Assembly: GCA_037178975.1 (NCBI GenBank) | Contig: JASJZH010000004.1 | Coordinates: 6,200,001 to 6,264,000 of the forward strand | Source of the DNA: Oscheius tipulae | Lineage: Eukaryota > Nematoda > Chromadorea > Rhabditida > Rhabditidae | Direction of reading: 5' to 3' | Length of the DNA: 64,000 bases | Shown here: positions 10,004 through 20,355 of the stretch, piece after piece | Position numbering within the stretch: the first letter of the stretch is position 1 | Layout: each line of letters begins with the position of its first letter | Notes under the pieces: generated by a model | What the model was told of the DNA's origin: nothing | The model's database searches: none | Seen by the model: the letters and a program-made list of their open reading frames with translations, nothing else | Position numbers and translations under genes: made by a program

Positions 10004-10964
10004 CTAGGGAAGGTCTTTAGTTGGCCGTGGGATATCGAAACGAGATAGGTGCCATTCGAAAGAGCATCGAAAATGATGGTGTTTCCCAAATTTTCAGCTG
10101 CGGAATGGATGTCTGCTGTCCTCTGGAGCTTTTCCCGTTTTCAGATTTTGAGCTGAATTTGCGCTCTTAGACTTGGATATCCAGTGCTTCTTTCAGCGCA
10201 AGTGACCAAGTGGTGCAGCGCCTAAGCGCTCCGCTGAGAAACTTTTGGTTTTTGGTTCGAATACTCTCTTCGGAAAACATTTTTATTTACTCATTTCAAG
10301 AGTATTTAGCTTCTATCATTGCTTTTTTTTTTTACTGCTAAAAGCTAGATCTATAGTCGACCTTCCCATTTCCTAACTTCTTTCTGATATAGTTCACGCG
10401 TTCAAATTCGCATTTCGGAACGAAGAAATGCTTTTCCGACTTGGCTATGTTTTGGAAAGTTGTAGAACAGATCAAGGACTACAACTTTGTAGTTGACACG
10501 TAAAAAAACCTTTTCTTTAGTCGAAGTGGCTGTGAAATTGTGCGATACTGGTCGTCACAGTGCTATCCGAAAAAGGGATTTTTGTATACAGTGAGTGAAA
10601 GGGTCGACTATAAAGATTTTCCAGCTTTTAGCAGTAAAAAAAAAAGCAATGATAGAAGCTAAATACTCTTGAAATGAGTAAATAAAAATGTTTTCCGAAG
10701 AGAGTATTCGAACCAAAAACCAAAAGTTTCTCAGCGGAGCGCTTAGGCGCTGCACCAGTTGGTCACTTGCGCTGAAAGAAGCACTGGATATCCAAGTCTA
10801 AGAGCGGAAATTCAGCTCAAAATCTGAAAACGGGAAAAGCTCCAGAGGACAGCAGACATCCATTCCGCAGCTGAAAATTTGGGAAACACCATCATTTTCG
10901 ATGCTCTTTCGAATGGCACCTATCTCGTTTCGATATCCCACGGCCAACTAAAGACCTTCCCTAG
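10004..10964. mobile_element. Tc4-like foldback transposon, copy 1 (non-autonomous)
   Basis: Two long inverted arms, about 10004-10362 and 10602-10964, frame a 240-bp unique centre. The ends read CTAGGGAAGG..CCTTCCCTAG. The flanks carry a 3-bp direct repeat TAA (10001-10003 and 10965-10967); removing the element restores CTAAG, which fits the CTNAG target with TNA duplication known for C. elegans Tc4 and Tc5. No transposase is encoded. The arms contain an A-box-like TGACCAAGTGG and a B-box-like GGTTCGAATAC, here slightly decayed. A second copy is at 43761-44664. The arms have diverged a little from each other. Confidence 0.9.
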
Positions 10965-10967
10965 TAA

Positions 10968-11563
10968 GGTCCTGATGTAGACTAAGCTGTCAGTAGTGGC
11001 TGGACAATTCAACTGAACTGCGAGCGCCGTGTCGATCATTTGATAAGTTGACAGACGCTTGAAGTGGCCAGGTGTTCTGCGAACAAAAAGTTCCCTTACT
11101 CGGGTGGCAGCAAAGATAATTATAGTCTAATCTGATTGAAGTTGGACTAGGAAGTTTGTTCAAAATGCACTGGGTACTTTTAAAATGATATACTGGAAGG
11201 GTCTGTTCGTTGCAATAGACAAGTAGATAATTTTGTTTAGACTCAGAAGACGAGTTGCGCCAGAAGATTTGCAAATGTATTTCTGCTTTTGTTTCTGATA
11301 AAATGATCTCAAAGTTCATACTGAGACTTACCGAATATATTGCCACTTTTACTTTGTTGGCATCAGCAGCCGACCATCACGATGACTGACTCCACGTCTA
11401 CCATTTGCTCAAAAAGTGCAATTCGATTCCATAATGCGCAGCTTTATTGTTTTACTTACTTATCGGGACAACCTTCAGCAATGCAGGGGCTAATTGATGA
11501 CGTCTTCCTTACAAAAACGAATAGAATCTTCCTCGTACTGTGTCGGCAGATGGATGCGAGGGA
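10968..11563. other. intergenic, no gene seen
   Basis: A minus open frame at 10990-11346 and a plus one at 11340-11627 show no recognisable features. The string CTAAGCTGTCAGT near 10982 also occurs near 4938 beside the degenerate repeat block. Confidence 0.35.
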
Positions 11564-11606
11564 TTTTAGAGGAAGCCAAAAGTTTAACTTTTGGCTTCCT
11601 CTAAAA
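11564..11606. repeat. 43-bp near-perfect palindrome (hairpin)
   Basis: Arms of 21 nt (TTTTAGAGGAAGCCAAAAGTT and its exact complement) are separated by a single T at 11585. No other copy was noticed in the window. It lies about 220 bp upstream of the first ARF gene. Confidence 0.9.
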
Positions 11607-11827
11607 CCAGGAAGAGTGAAGAGTTAGGAGGTCTAACGATTCGTTATGCCTTGAGTCATGATGTCTTGTTTGTGGTGACCGTTGCGCTGGGTTTCGACAC
11701 AGTGTTACGCCCTTCCAGCCATTTTCACTACACGTGGAGCAAATGGAAAGTATAAGAGGACGGGGAAAATGAGGAGGAATGAACAGTTTTCATACTTTTC
11801 TTTCCTCTACCTACCATCAACTTCGAC

Positions 11828-12512
11828 ATGGGATTATATCTGTCTTCTCTCCGAGATTGGTTCTACCAACCACAGAGCTTTCGGATCTTGATGGTCGGTC
11901 TCGATAATGCCGGCAAAACGACTCTTCTTTACAAACTCCAGTTGGGGGAAGTTGTCACAACAATACCAACAATTGGTGAGATTCAGACTTTCCGGGGGAA
12001 GAGTAAACAATTGCAGGGTTCAATGTAGAGACTGTCTCTTATCGCAACATTACTTTCAATGTTTGGGATGTGGGTGGACAGCAGAGAATCAGAGCCCTCT
12101 GGCATTACTACTTTACTGGGACACAGGTTGTAATCCACATTAGATCTCGGGAATTATCAATTTAGGCAATAATCTTTGTGGTCGACTCCTCGGATAACTT
12201 CCGTTTTGGCGAGGCTCAAGAAGAAATCCATGCCATGATGAAGGAAGATCAACTGAGGGATGCCAAACTTCTCATCTTCAACAACAAAACCGATCTTCCC
12301 ATGAGCAAGAACTCCGGAGTAGTAGCTCAAGAACTTGGACTCACGGACATTTTCAATCGCGAAGTGAGCTTGACGCATTAGTTCGATGAAAAGTGTTCTA
12401 GTGGGCCGTTCAAAGTTGCTGTGCTCGTACGGGAGAAGGTATCACTGAAGGGCTAGAGAGGGTCTATCTGTCAGTAACTGGAAAGAAGAAGATGAATGGG
12501 GAAGTCTGCTAA
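11828..12512 (+). CDS. ARF-family small GTPase, class I/II-like
   Basis: Four exons join to about 180 residues. The start gives MGLYLSSL, with Gly2 for N-myristoylation. G1 is GLDNAGKTT; switch I is TTIPTIGFNVET (across the first intron); G3 is [11 protein letters not shown]4 is NNKTDLP; G5 region is SCCARTGEG. Introns fall at about 11972-12017, 12126-12164 and 12364-12401. Compared with ARF1 the interswitch, FVVDSSD and C-terminal regions are conserved, with G4 NKTD in place of NKQD and a short extra tail after SVTGKKK. ARF proteins recruit coats and lipid enzymes to Golgi and endosomal membranes when GTP-bound. The gene directly downstream is a diverged tandem paralogue. The stop is at 12510-12512. 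Confidence 0.92.
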
Positions 12513-12668
12513 TCTGAATAAAGATTGCTAACATACTTATGGGCTTTTCTTTCAAAACTTGTCGAATTTCTAGGATTGTTGATTCAGCTGGGCAATCCAT
12601 TGTTTCGGTCGTCTGCAAACGCGTTGTGCGACGTAGCTCTAGCTGCAAAACCTTTCAGAAACGTTCTA

Positions 12669-13383
12669 ATGGGTCTCTGTCAATCAAGTTATGAGTACTT
12701 TTTTCCACCTCAACATTTTATTGTTCTCATTGACGGTCTTGCTCATGCTGGAAAAACTAGCGTTCTGTTCAGGATTCTTTCCGGAAAGCTAATGCCCACA
12801 ATTCCTACAAATGGTAAAAAGTCTCATTGTTTTAATTATATTCGTACTAGGGTTTCATGTAGAAACGTTCGCGTACAGATGGGCAAAGTTTGTATTCTGG
12901 GACGTTGGTACACATGGATCCACAGACTTTGAGCATTCTTTGCGGATCAAGTGTGATGTGAGCCTGATGTTCAATGAAAATATTTCTATTGTAGGTCGTG
13001 ATCTTTGTTGTTGACTCAACCGAGGCAGTGTATAGCTTAGCTGAATCTCGCACGAAACTTCATCACATTCTGGTATATTCAATCTTTATCCAAACTTATT
13101 GTTTCAGGAGAACCGACCAGGTATACCACTGTTATTACTCAACAGCAGAACAGATTTGCCTGAAAGCAAAAGTTCAAACGAAGTTGCCAAGACACTGGGC
13201 TTATATGACATGCTAAATCGAGAGGTAAGAAGCAGAATTAAAATGAACTAAACATATTTTCAGTGGACTATTCAAAATTGTAGTGTTCTCTCTGGTGATG
13301 GAATTGACGCGGCTCTTGAAACTGTATACCTTTCACTAACCAAGAAGAAGCAGATGGCTGCGAGACATGATTCAAGTTACTAG
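12669..13383 (+). CDS. divergent ARF-like protein with degenerate GTPase motifs
   Basis: Five exons join, starting MGLCQSSYEYF (Gly2 present) at 12669 and ending at 13381-13383. The fold is clearly ARF: GLAHAGKTS (G1), TIPTNGFHVET (switch I region), FVFWDVG (start of G3), VVIFVVDST, TLGLYDMLNREW and LSGDGIDAALETVYLSL. Key residues differ: WDVGGQ is WDVGTH, losing the Gln that positions catalytic water; the G4 NKxD is replaced by SRTD; the G5 TCAT is NCSV; and IG of switch I is NG. The P-loop Lys and Thr remain. It may bind nucleotide poorly or not hydrolyse it. It lies 156 bp downstream of the intact ARF gene on the same strand and shares C-terminal exon structure, so it is probably a tandem duplicate that has drifted. 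Confidence 0.85.
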
Positions 13384-13411
13384 AGAAATGAAGCTGTGAA
13401 CAACAATCTAT

Positions 13412-13800
13412 TTTAAATTGTCCGCGTGTCTCTGTGTATCTGAAGCCGTCTGTACGTAGCCGTGTCGCTCCCCTGCGTTAGCGTCCCTCGCTCGCTTGTT
13501 GTGAAAACACCATTTTAGGGCGACTCTGGCTGGAGTCCGACTCGGAATCGAGTCGAACCGCCCAAGTATAATCACCAACGTGTCCAGCATTATCGAAAGC
13601 CTTAGCAAAACGTTTTCCAGGAATTTTCGCTCCGGCGGAGTTCGAACCGAGAACGCTCGCCGGAATGCGATTGCAACAATGATAGCCATTCGGCCGCATG
13701 GCGTAGTGGTTATTGTCGTTGCTTGGCGAATGCATGCCGGCAAGCGCTTTTGGCTCGATCCCCGCCGAGGTCAAATCTTTCTCCTAAATGTTTCCCGAGG
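13412..13800 (+). repeat. tRNA-derived SINE-like element(s), copy B
   Basis: The head (ATTTTAAATTGTCCGCGTG, GCCGTCTGTACGTAGC, CTCCCCTGCGTTAGCG) matches the 5.4 kb SINE-like copy in inverted orientation. A second part has an A box (TGGCGTAGTGGTTA, 13699-13712) and a B-box-like GGCTCGATCCC (13752-13762), ending CGAGGTCAAATC. On the opposite strand a further B-box, GGTTCGAACTCC, lies at 13638-13649. Two tRNA-like pieces therefore sit head to head, which suggests nested or adjacent insertions. Confidence 0.65.
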
Positions 13801-15364
13801 TTTTCGAGGTTGCTGAACACGTTTCTGACGTCCAAGATTGGATAAAATGCTTGTAAAGCTTGTGTTTTTCTATGAAATGCTTTTGAGACTGGCTGACACT
13901 CACAACAATTCTGGAAAACATAAAAGTTATAGTTTCCAAACGGATAGTGATGTTTGATCACCTGCAGACAGTTTCAGTTGTTTTCAAACAAAATTTGTGA
14001 TTCAGCTAATGGAATCGAAATGAGCTGTTTTGGGAAGAAAGAAAAACTTCTTTTGAACCGTTAGAATCGCGCGGTCATCGCTAGTCATTTGCCCTTGAAA
14101 TCCGCTACGAAAAGAACAACAAACAAGCAATAATGTTCGTAACATGACGTCCCTTGTTGTTCCCTTTACACTTTCTTCCTGTTAAGACACTCTTCATTTT
14201 GTTCCTTCGTGGTTATAGTATTGACCTTTCCTCGTCATTTAAAAAATAAGACCCGCGGCTCGCGACTGAATAATGTACTATGGCCGTTCTCTGCGTGGCA
14301 GGCTTTTCCATCTCTAAGCTGCTAACCGATCCTTGTCTCTGGAACCCGTTCAACAGCCGTACATAAGCAATATTTGACCATTATATAAATTGTAATATCG
14401 TCTGTATCCAGAAAACGTTCGAGACTCCCGACAACCTGTTCAAAAATGATAATAACAAAGGGCGAGACGATTATTCGCGGGAACACAAACCTCCCGCTCA
14501 CTCCCTATTCCATATGGCTGCCTTCTTATGCTATTGACTTCCTCATTGGTCGATGCTTTCTCCTTCTCACTCGTTTCCGGGCCCTATGAAGATACTTCTA
14601 TCCACCAAACATCGGCCTCTTACACCCAAATCGCGCCCTTTCTTTGTAAACATGCCAACATTTTCGGGTATTTATGATCATCTCAGTGACACTTGCTAGC
14701 AGTTCATGGGCTCTTTGGGAATATTTTGTCTTCGGGAGGTCCGACGATGTTCGTCTAGACTTATTTTGAGACTTGTCGTAGAAGAACAAATGATCGGCCG
14801 TTGTCTCACCTATCTCGTGCTTTTGCGTACAAAAGATAGTGTTGAATTTTTTGACTAACAAAGTTTAAAGGTTTCCGTCTGCTGTGTAGTTAAGACGCAT
14901 TTTTTTTTGAAGACGACTCTCTTTCCAACTCCGTTCTCAGTTCAAGCATTATTCCCATTTCATGCGAACATTTTTGATCTTGACTACTTGTTACGTCGCT
15001 TCCAACAGGTTTGGCTATCAAACGTATGGGGAATAAAAAGGTGCTGACCATCAATAGGTTCCCCTTCACATCTCTCAAAGAATCCTTCTTAATCTGTTTC
15101 CACAAACAGTGTTCTGTTATTGAGGAAAGGGAAATCCAATTCTCATGGAACATCATAACAAACCCCCTACCATTCGTTTTCTCAGATATGTTTGTTCTCA
15201 TGGTTAATTTTCAACTACGAAAATATCTTCGTAGACATTGTTTGTTCATTATAAGAGCCTCGGTCAACATCTTACGATCGTTTAATAGTTATGAACTTTA
15301 TCGTTGCCCTCTTCTACTTGTTCCATTTTCAGTTCTGTTTTTATGCTCGAGCAAAAACAACAGA
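13801..15364. other. intergenic, no gene seen
   Basis: About 1.5 kb upstream of the amino acid transporter gene. Open frames are present on both strands (for example 14598-14861 minus, 14890-15201 minus and 15011-15439 plus) but they oppose each other and show no family features. Promoter elements of the downstream gene should lie here but none was recognised. Confidence 0.45.
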
Positions 15365-17269
15365 ATGGTTCATGTGAAAGATTCTCTTCCGGAAAAGGTA
15401 GACGACACCAAATCAAAACGAGCAAATGGACTATCGTAAGCGGTCATTTATGACTTTCCAATTGGTCATTTTAGAGCTCACTACGCTCTAATTAACTTCC
15501 TTAAGGGGATGATTGGCCCCGGCTGTTTCTCACTACCCTTGGCATTTTTACAGGCTGGTTTATGGGTTGGTTTATTCGGGTTCGGAATAACGAATGTCTC
15601 AGACCGGGTTCATATTAGTTTTCATTATTGGTTTCTTTTGTACTGTCTGTATGATGAAGTTGGTCAGGTGCAGTCAGTTTTTGGCAAAACAGTGGGTTTA
15701 GAAGAGTCTGAGGAAAGCTCGGAGTTCAGAAATCCCTCCCTAGCTACTCTCGACTATGGCCAAATGGCCGAAGAGTCTTTCAAGAATGGAGCAAAACGAT
15801 TTCGGTGCTTTGCTCACACAGCCAGGTAGGACGTTTTGTCACTTGATACAAAAGAAGCCCAGAGTTCTTGTGAATGTGTGTCTTATGTTCCTCCAATTGG
15901 GTATTTGTACCATCTACTTCATTTTCGTCGTGGACCATGCAATGGAGGTACGTAAAACGCAACGTATAACGTATGACAAATATTTCAGATCGTTGAAAGT
16001 TTTAACAAAGAGTGGAAATACTCGAAACTCATGTACATGGCAATCGCATTCATTCCATTCTGGGTCGTTGTTTGTATCACAAGGAATGTCAAAATAATGT
16101 CTTACATTAGTCTAGTCGGAAATATACTCATGATCTCTTCCATTGTTCTCATCTTTTGGGTAGGACAATAATTATCCAAAAGGCAACATGTTCAGCAACT
16201 GGTGACTGCCAAACACTACTGGCGATCTCTACCCTGGATTACTGGTTTCGATGGAGTTATATTGGCATCTGGTGCTATAATCTACTCATTTGAAGGACAA
16301 GCTATGGTGCTGCCATTGGAAAACAGAATGAAACATGGTTCGGAGATGAGAGGAATAACAGGTGTTCTTTCCACGGGAATGTCTCTGGTGAGTCGTTTTG
16401 ACAGAAGAAATCTTTCATTGAACATGACCGGCAGCCGTTTTGGCATGTCTGTTATATCTGTCTGGAGAACTGGTCCTAACTCTTGATGACACTCTAAGTC
16501 AAAGTAACTCTCAGAACTGGTTAGCTAGTTCCGCATCTAGACAAAGCAACTCAGATATAATAAGAAAGAACAAATAAACTGTCGCAGTTCAAATTAACGG
16601 CTCATGAGAATAACTATTATCTCAGGTAACAATAGTCTACGTGTCCAGTGGCTTCTTCGGCTACATAACCTACGGATACAGTGTCCGAGGCAGCATCACA
16701 CTCAATCTTCCTGATGACAAGTAAACTTACCTCAGCTCATCCAAACACCAACTTTTAAGCCTTAATCTGTGCGTAAAAGGACTACTAATGTTGGTCATCT
16801 TCACCGGCTTCCCTGTCCAACTATACCCAGTGGTGGAATCTCTCTGGCCGTCTATTGCTAACCGAATGACTGGCTTCAATAAGGTCGTCAGAGGCTGTGC
16901 TCACTATGGATTGAGAACGATTCTTTTCGTCATTTCAGGTAGAACAGAACTTTTCGGTGAAAACAATTCCTTTTCAGTTGGTCTAGCAGTTATCCTCCCG
17001 AATCTCGAAGACCTCATTCCTCTTGTGGGAGTTTCTGCAGGTAAATGTTCTTCATGCTATCAGTAGCCTTTTGGTCAGGAATGCTTCTGGCGCTGATTGT
17101 CCCATCCGTCTTGGATACAAACACCTTTTTGCCGCCACTGTTGGAAAAGAAAAAGTATTACAAAGCTGTCTTTCTTGCTTTGGAAAATGGATTCTTCTTC
17201 GTGTCAGGAGTCTTCTTCCTCATCGCAGGCATCAAGACTAATATTCAGCATTTGATACACAAGCAATAA
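15365..17269 (+). CDS. SLC36/AVT-type amino acid transporter
   Basis: About eleven or twelve short exons join into a polytopic protein of roughly 440 residues. The N-terminus is short and polar (MVHVKDSLPEK), then the family signature HYALINFLKGMIGPGCFSLP spans the first membrane segment. A 36-nt intron joins AGLW to TGFILVF, and a second restores LDYGQMAEESF. Further segments include FWVVVCITRNVK, ILASGAIIYSFEGQAMVLP (the conserved E-G-Q motif region), FGYITYGYSVRGSITLNLP, LPNLEDLIPLVGVSA and a last exon with three hydrophobic stretches ending NIQHLIHKQ. The longest intron is about 16390-16625. The family moves small neutral amino acids with protons across plasma or lysosomal membranes. The AATAAA (17265-17270) overlaps the stop codon. 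Confidence 0.9.
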
Positions 17270-17532
17270 AAATTTTTATGTTTTCCAAAAATCTCAATTT
17301 CCAGACACTTGTCTGGTACTCTCCTTTTCACGACTAGCTTCTTGCTTTCATCACGCGGTCGCTATATGTGATATCGCCGTGATTAATCTACTGCCTAGAC
17401 AGCTAGACTACCAGTTTGCTCTCCAATAAAACTGGTAAGTTAGAGCGCGTCGACGGAACATGCATTCGCATCATATAAAAGCTGCCTGGTAGCTGGATTC
17501 GCCCCAGCTGTTGCGTACTCTTGGCGCCAAGC

Positions 17533-18141
17533 ATGGTCCGTTTGTTTTCCTTGTGTTTCTTATTGTAGACTCTAGAAGTACTTTCTTCTTTTGTGTCTCA
17601 TCTCAACGGTGTCCACCTTCCTTTTCCCCGGAGGTGGTGGAGGAGGCTGTGGCTGTGGTAGAATATCGGATAGTAACCATAAATATGGAATTTGTAGGAG
17701 GAGGTGGAGGAGGGTGCGGAGGAGGCTGTGGACTTCCCAGCTTGCCCATGCCTTCCCTCGGATGCTCTCAAATGTGTTTCTCCGTTCCCACCTTGAAATT
17801 GCCGTCTCCTTGTGGAGGAGGTTGCGGTGGAGGATGTGGTCGCAAGAAGCGTGAGACAGTCGGAGACGAGAAGTGCACAGTTCCCGAGATGACCGATATC
17901 ATCATCAAGGTACATCCCTAAAGAACAATATAAAACAAAACTGTTCTAGAGCTTGAGGAACAATCCGAAAGAATCGAGAGACAATATTCTGGCCGAAGTC
18001 AAGGAGAAATTCGCTGACAATCGCTACTTGGTCACCTGTGTCGATGGACAGACCGACTTCAAGACGTCCGCCAGCAACTTCTGCTCGGCCGGAACAGCAG
18101 AACAGACGTGCTTTATCATTGAGGCTGTTGACAAGAACTGA
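17533..18141 (+). CDS. secreted ground-like domain protein (Hedgehog-related family)
   Basis: The first exon encodes a hydrophobic signal-like start, MVRLFSLCFLL. A Gly/Cys-rich linker follows (GGGGGCGCG, then GGGCGLPSL and CGGGCGGGCGRKKRE after a 40-nt intron at about 17660-17698). The C-terminal region, from CTVPEMTDIIIK across an intron to the end, has the ground-like pattern: a leading Cys, a charged helix, YLVTCVDGQTDF, then FCSAGTAEQTC and a final hydrophobic-acidic stretch. Ground-like proteins are nematode extracellular proteins related to Hedgehog-family proteins, linked to cuticle. The RKKR before the domain is a possible proprotein cleavage site. The junction between the signal exon and the Gly-rich exon is uncertain. 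An AATAAA lies near 18205. Confidence 0.85.
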
Positions 18142-19034
18142 TATTTCTCTAGCATGTAATTTATGTTATCTCTTCCGACTCCCACATCTCATAAATGGAT
18201 TTCTAATAAATATATCAGACGCTGAGCAAGTTTGTCTTACAGAGAGTGAAATGGAGAGTTGTGTACCAACTGAACCACTTTACTGCAACTTTTTGGTATT
18301 TGATCTAATTGAACCGCCCGTTTCACAACATGTTTTGCAAGAAGCCAGTTTTTGTGGTTGACCAGGTCTTTAAATTGGATCTGTCCCTCTCCAAGTCTCA
18401 AATAACCACGTCATGTTACCGGTAACCGATCAGCGATGACCTTGTGTCCGCTTCTTGCCGCAAAACATGTTCCTATCTAGTTCTAAATGCCCAAAAGTCT
18501 CTGTATTTCTGTCTGTCTGAAGCCCTAATTGACAATTTGTCACACATACTTTGTGACAACAATTACTCTTTGCAACCCAAGTCAAATTGCATCAGTTTGG
18601 GAGATGCGTCTCTGCTGCTCCGACAGCTTGACTGGAACATCATCTACGTGTCACGAGCCCCAACGGGGCATCAGCCAAACTTGTCCTTCAAATGTATGTA
18701 TTTTGACAGTAAGAACCGGGATCACGTTTGTTTGTGTTATTTTCTACCCGTTTTACGATCATCGTCTGCCTATTTATACTAAGTCGACCATCGACGAGAT
18801 CACTTCTCTTTGAACTTACCCCCACCTTCTCGAAATCACTTGTCAAAGATTGATACACTATCATTGGTAACAATCAAACAGTGTTTTGTGTCATACTTTC
18901 GAAGATTGTTTGTGCCGATCTCAGGTAAACACTATTATCTGTTGTTGAAACCACATTAGTCTTCCTTCTTGTCTTCCCAATGAATGGTATCATTCAGTTC
19001 TTTACTCTTTGTTCTATTCCCCCTTCTTTCAGTT
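18142..19034. other. intergenic with a diverged repeat copy
   Basis: At about 18500-18650 the sequence CTGTCTGTCTGAAGCC, a run like ATTGACAATTTGTCACACA, CAATTACTCTTTGCAA and AATTGCATCAGTTTGGGAGA resembles, in inverted orientation, the segment that ends the repeat units at 24.5, 25.3 and 25.8 kb. The open frames at 18444-18813 fall in it and are not called as genes. A pyrimidine tract and TTTCAG precede the glutamine synthetase start at 19035. Confidence 0.55.
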
Positions 19035-20355
19035 ATGGCGGCAAATATTCGAAGTCAGTTCTCGACGGACAAAAGTGTGGCCGAACGCTTCATGCAATTG
19101 GAGCAAAATGGCAAGGTCCAGGCAACGTATATCTGGATAGACGGGAGTGGAGAAAATCTTCGTTGTAAGACAAAAACTCTAGACTTTGAGCCAAAAAAAG
19201 TCGAAGGTGATCAATTAATTTTACGTACAATTATAAGACTCCAGATCTCCCCATGTGGAATTTCGACGGCTCCTCTACGAAACAAGCCTGCGGAGACGAT
19301 TCGGATGTCTTCTTGAAGCCAGTAGCTCTCTACGCGGATCCGTTCAGAAGAGGAAAGAACAAGCTGGTCATGTGTGAGACTCTGGATAAGGAAGGACGTC
19401 CCACAGCTACCAGTCATCGCAGAAAATGCAACGAGGCGATGGAAAAGTGCAAGGATCAGCATCCGTGGTTCGGCATGGAGCAAGAGTATACACTTTTGGA
19501 TGTTGACGGTCATCCATTTGGCTGGCCTAAAAATGGTTTTCCTGGCCCCCAAGGACCATATTACTGTGGTGTTGGTGCTAATCGTGTGTACGGGAGAGAC
19601 ATCGTCGAGAGCCACTACAGAGCCTGTCTATATGCTGGAATAAACATTTCTGGAACCAACGCAGAGGTCATGCCAGGACAGGTTTGTACCTTGTTTTGCT
19701 GTTGTCCGATCAAAAGTAAAGTACAAAACAACAACTTTTCAGTGGGAGTTTCAAGTGGGACCCTGTGAAGGAATCCAGATGGGTGATCAGTTGTGGGTAG
19801 CTCGTTTCCTTCTTCACCAAGTGGCCGAAGAATACGGCATTATTGCTTCCCTAGATCCCAAGCCAATCAAAGGTTGAGAGTTGATCGTTCCTTGCAGAAC
19901 CGAACTTTAGGCGATTGGAATGGCGCTGGCTGTCATACTAACTTCTCGACAAAGAAGATGCGGGAGAAAGACGGTATCAACGATATCCTGAACGCCATCA
20001 ACAAGCTGAGTCTTGTTCATGCCCAGCATATTGCATATTACGACCCATCTGGTGGAAAGGTATGACTCCTGATCGCAACAAACTGATAAACAACATTTAG
20101 GACAACGAGCGTCGTCTGACCGGTTTGCATGAGACCGCTAAAATAGATCAGTTCTCGTATGGAGTCGCTTCGAGGGCCAGTTCCGTCCGTATTCCGAGAC
20201 AGACGGACGAAGACGGCTGTGGATATCTAGAGGACAGACGACCATCTTCCAACTGCGACCCATACCTTGTCACCAGTGCCATGGTCAGAACCATCTGTCT
20301 GTCGGACGACGACCGAAAGTTCAGCAAGATGTACATTCCCTCTCCCGTTAACTGA
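19035..20355 (+). CDS. gln: glutamine synthetase (eukaryotic GSII type)
   Basis: Makes glutamine from glutamate, ammonia and ATP in the cytosol. Six exons join to about 370 residues. Key motifs in order: [55 protein letters not shown] (across an intron), [27 protein letters not shown], and [17 protein letters not shown] near the end, matching the metal- and ATP-binding sites of GSII enzymes. The start chosen, [13 protein letters not shown], sits directly after TTTCAG and a 2-nt leader, which looks like an SL trans-splice acceptor. An in-frame upstream ATG at 18984 would add a hydrophobic stretch, unusual for a cytosolic enzyme. The stop is at 20353-20355; an AATAAA lies near 20384. Confidence 0.95.

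Noticed and set aside
18444-18813. Open frames suggesting a small plus-strand gene
   Set aside because: They overlap a diverged copy of the 24-26 kb repeat and have no protein features.
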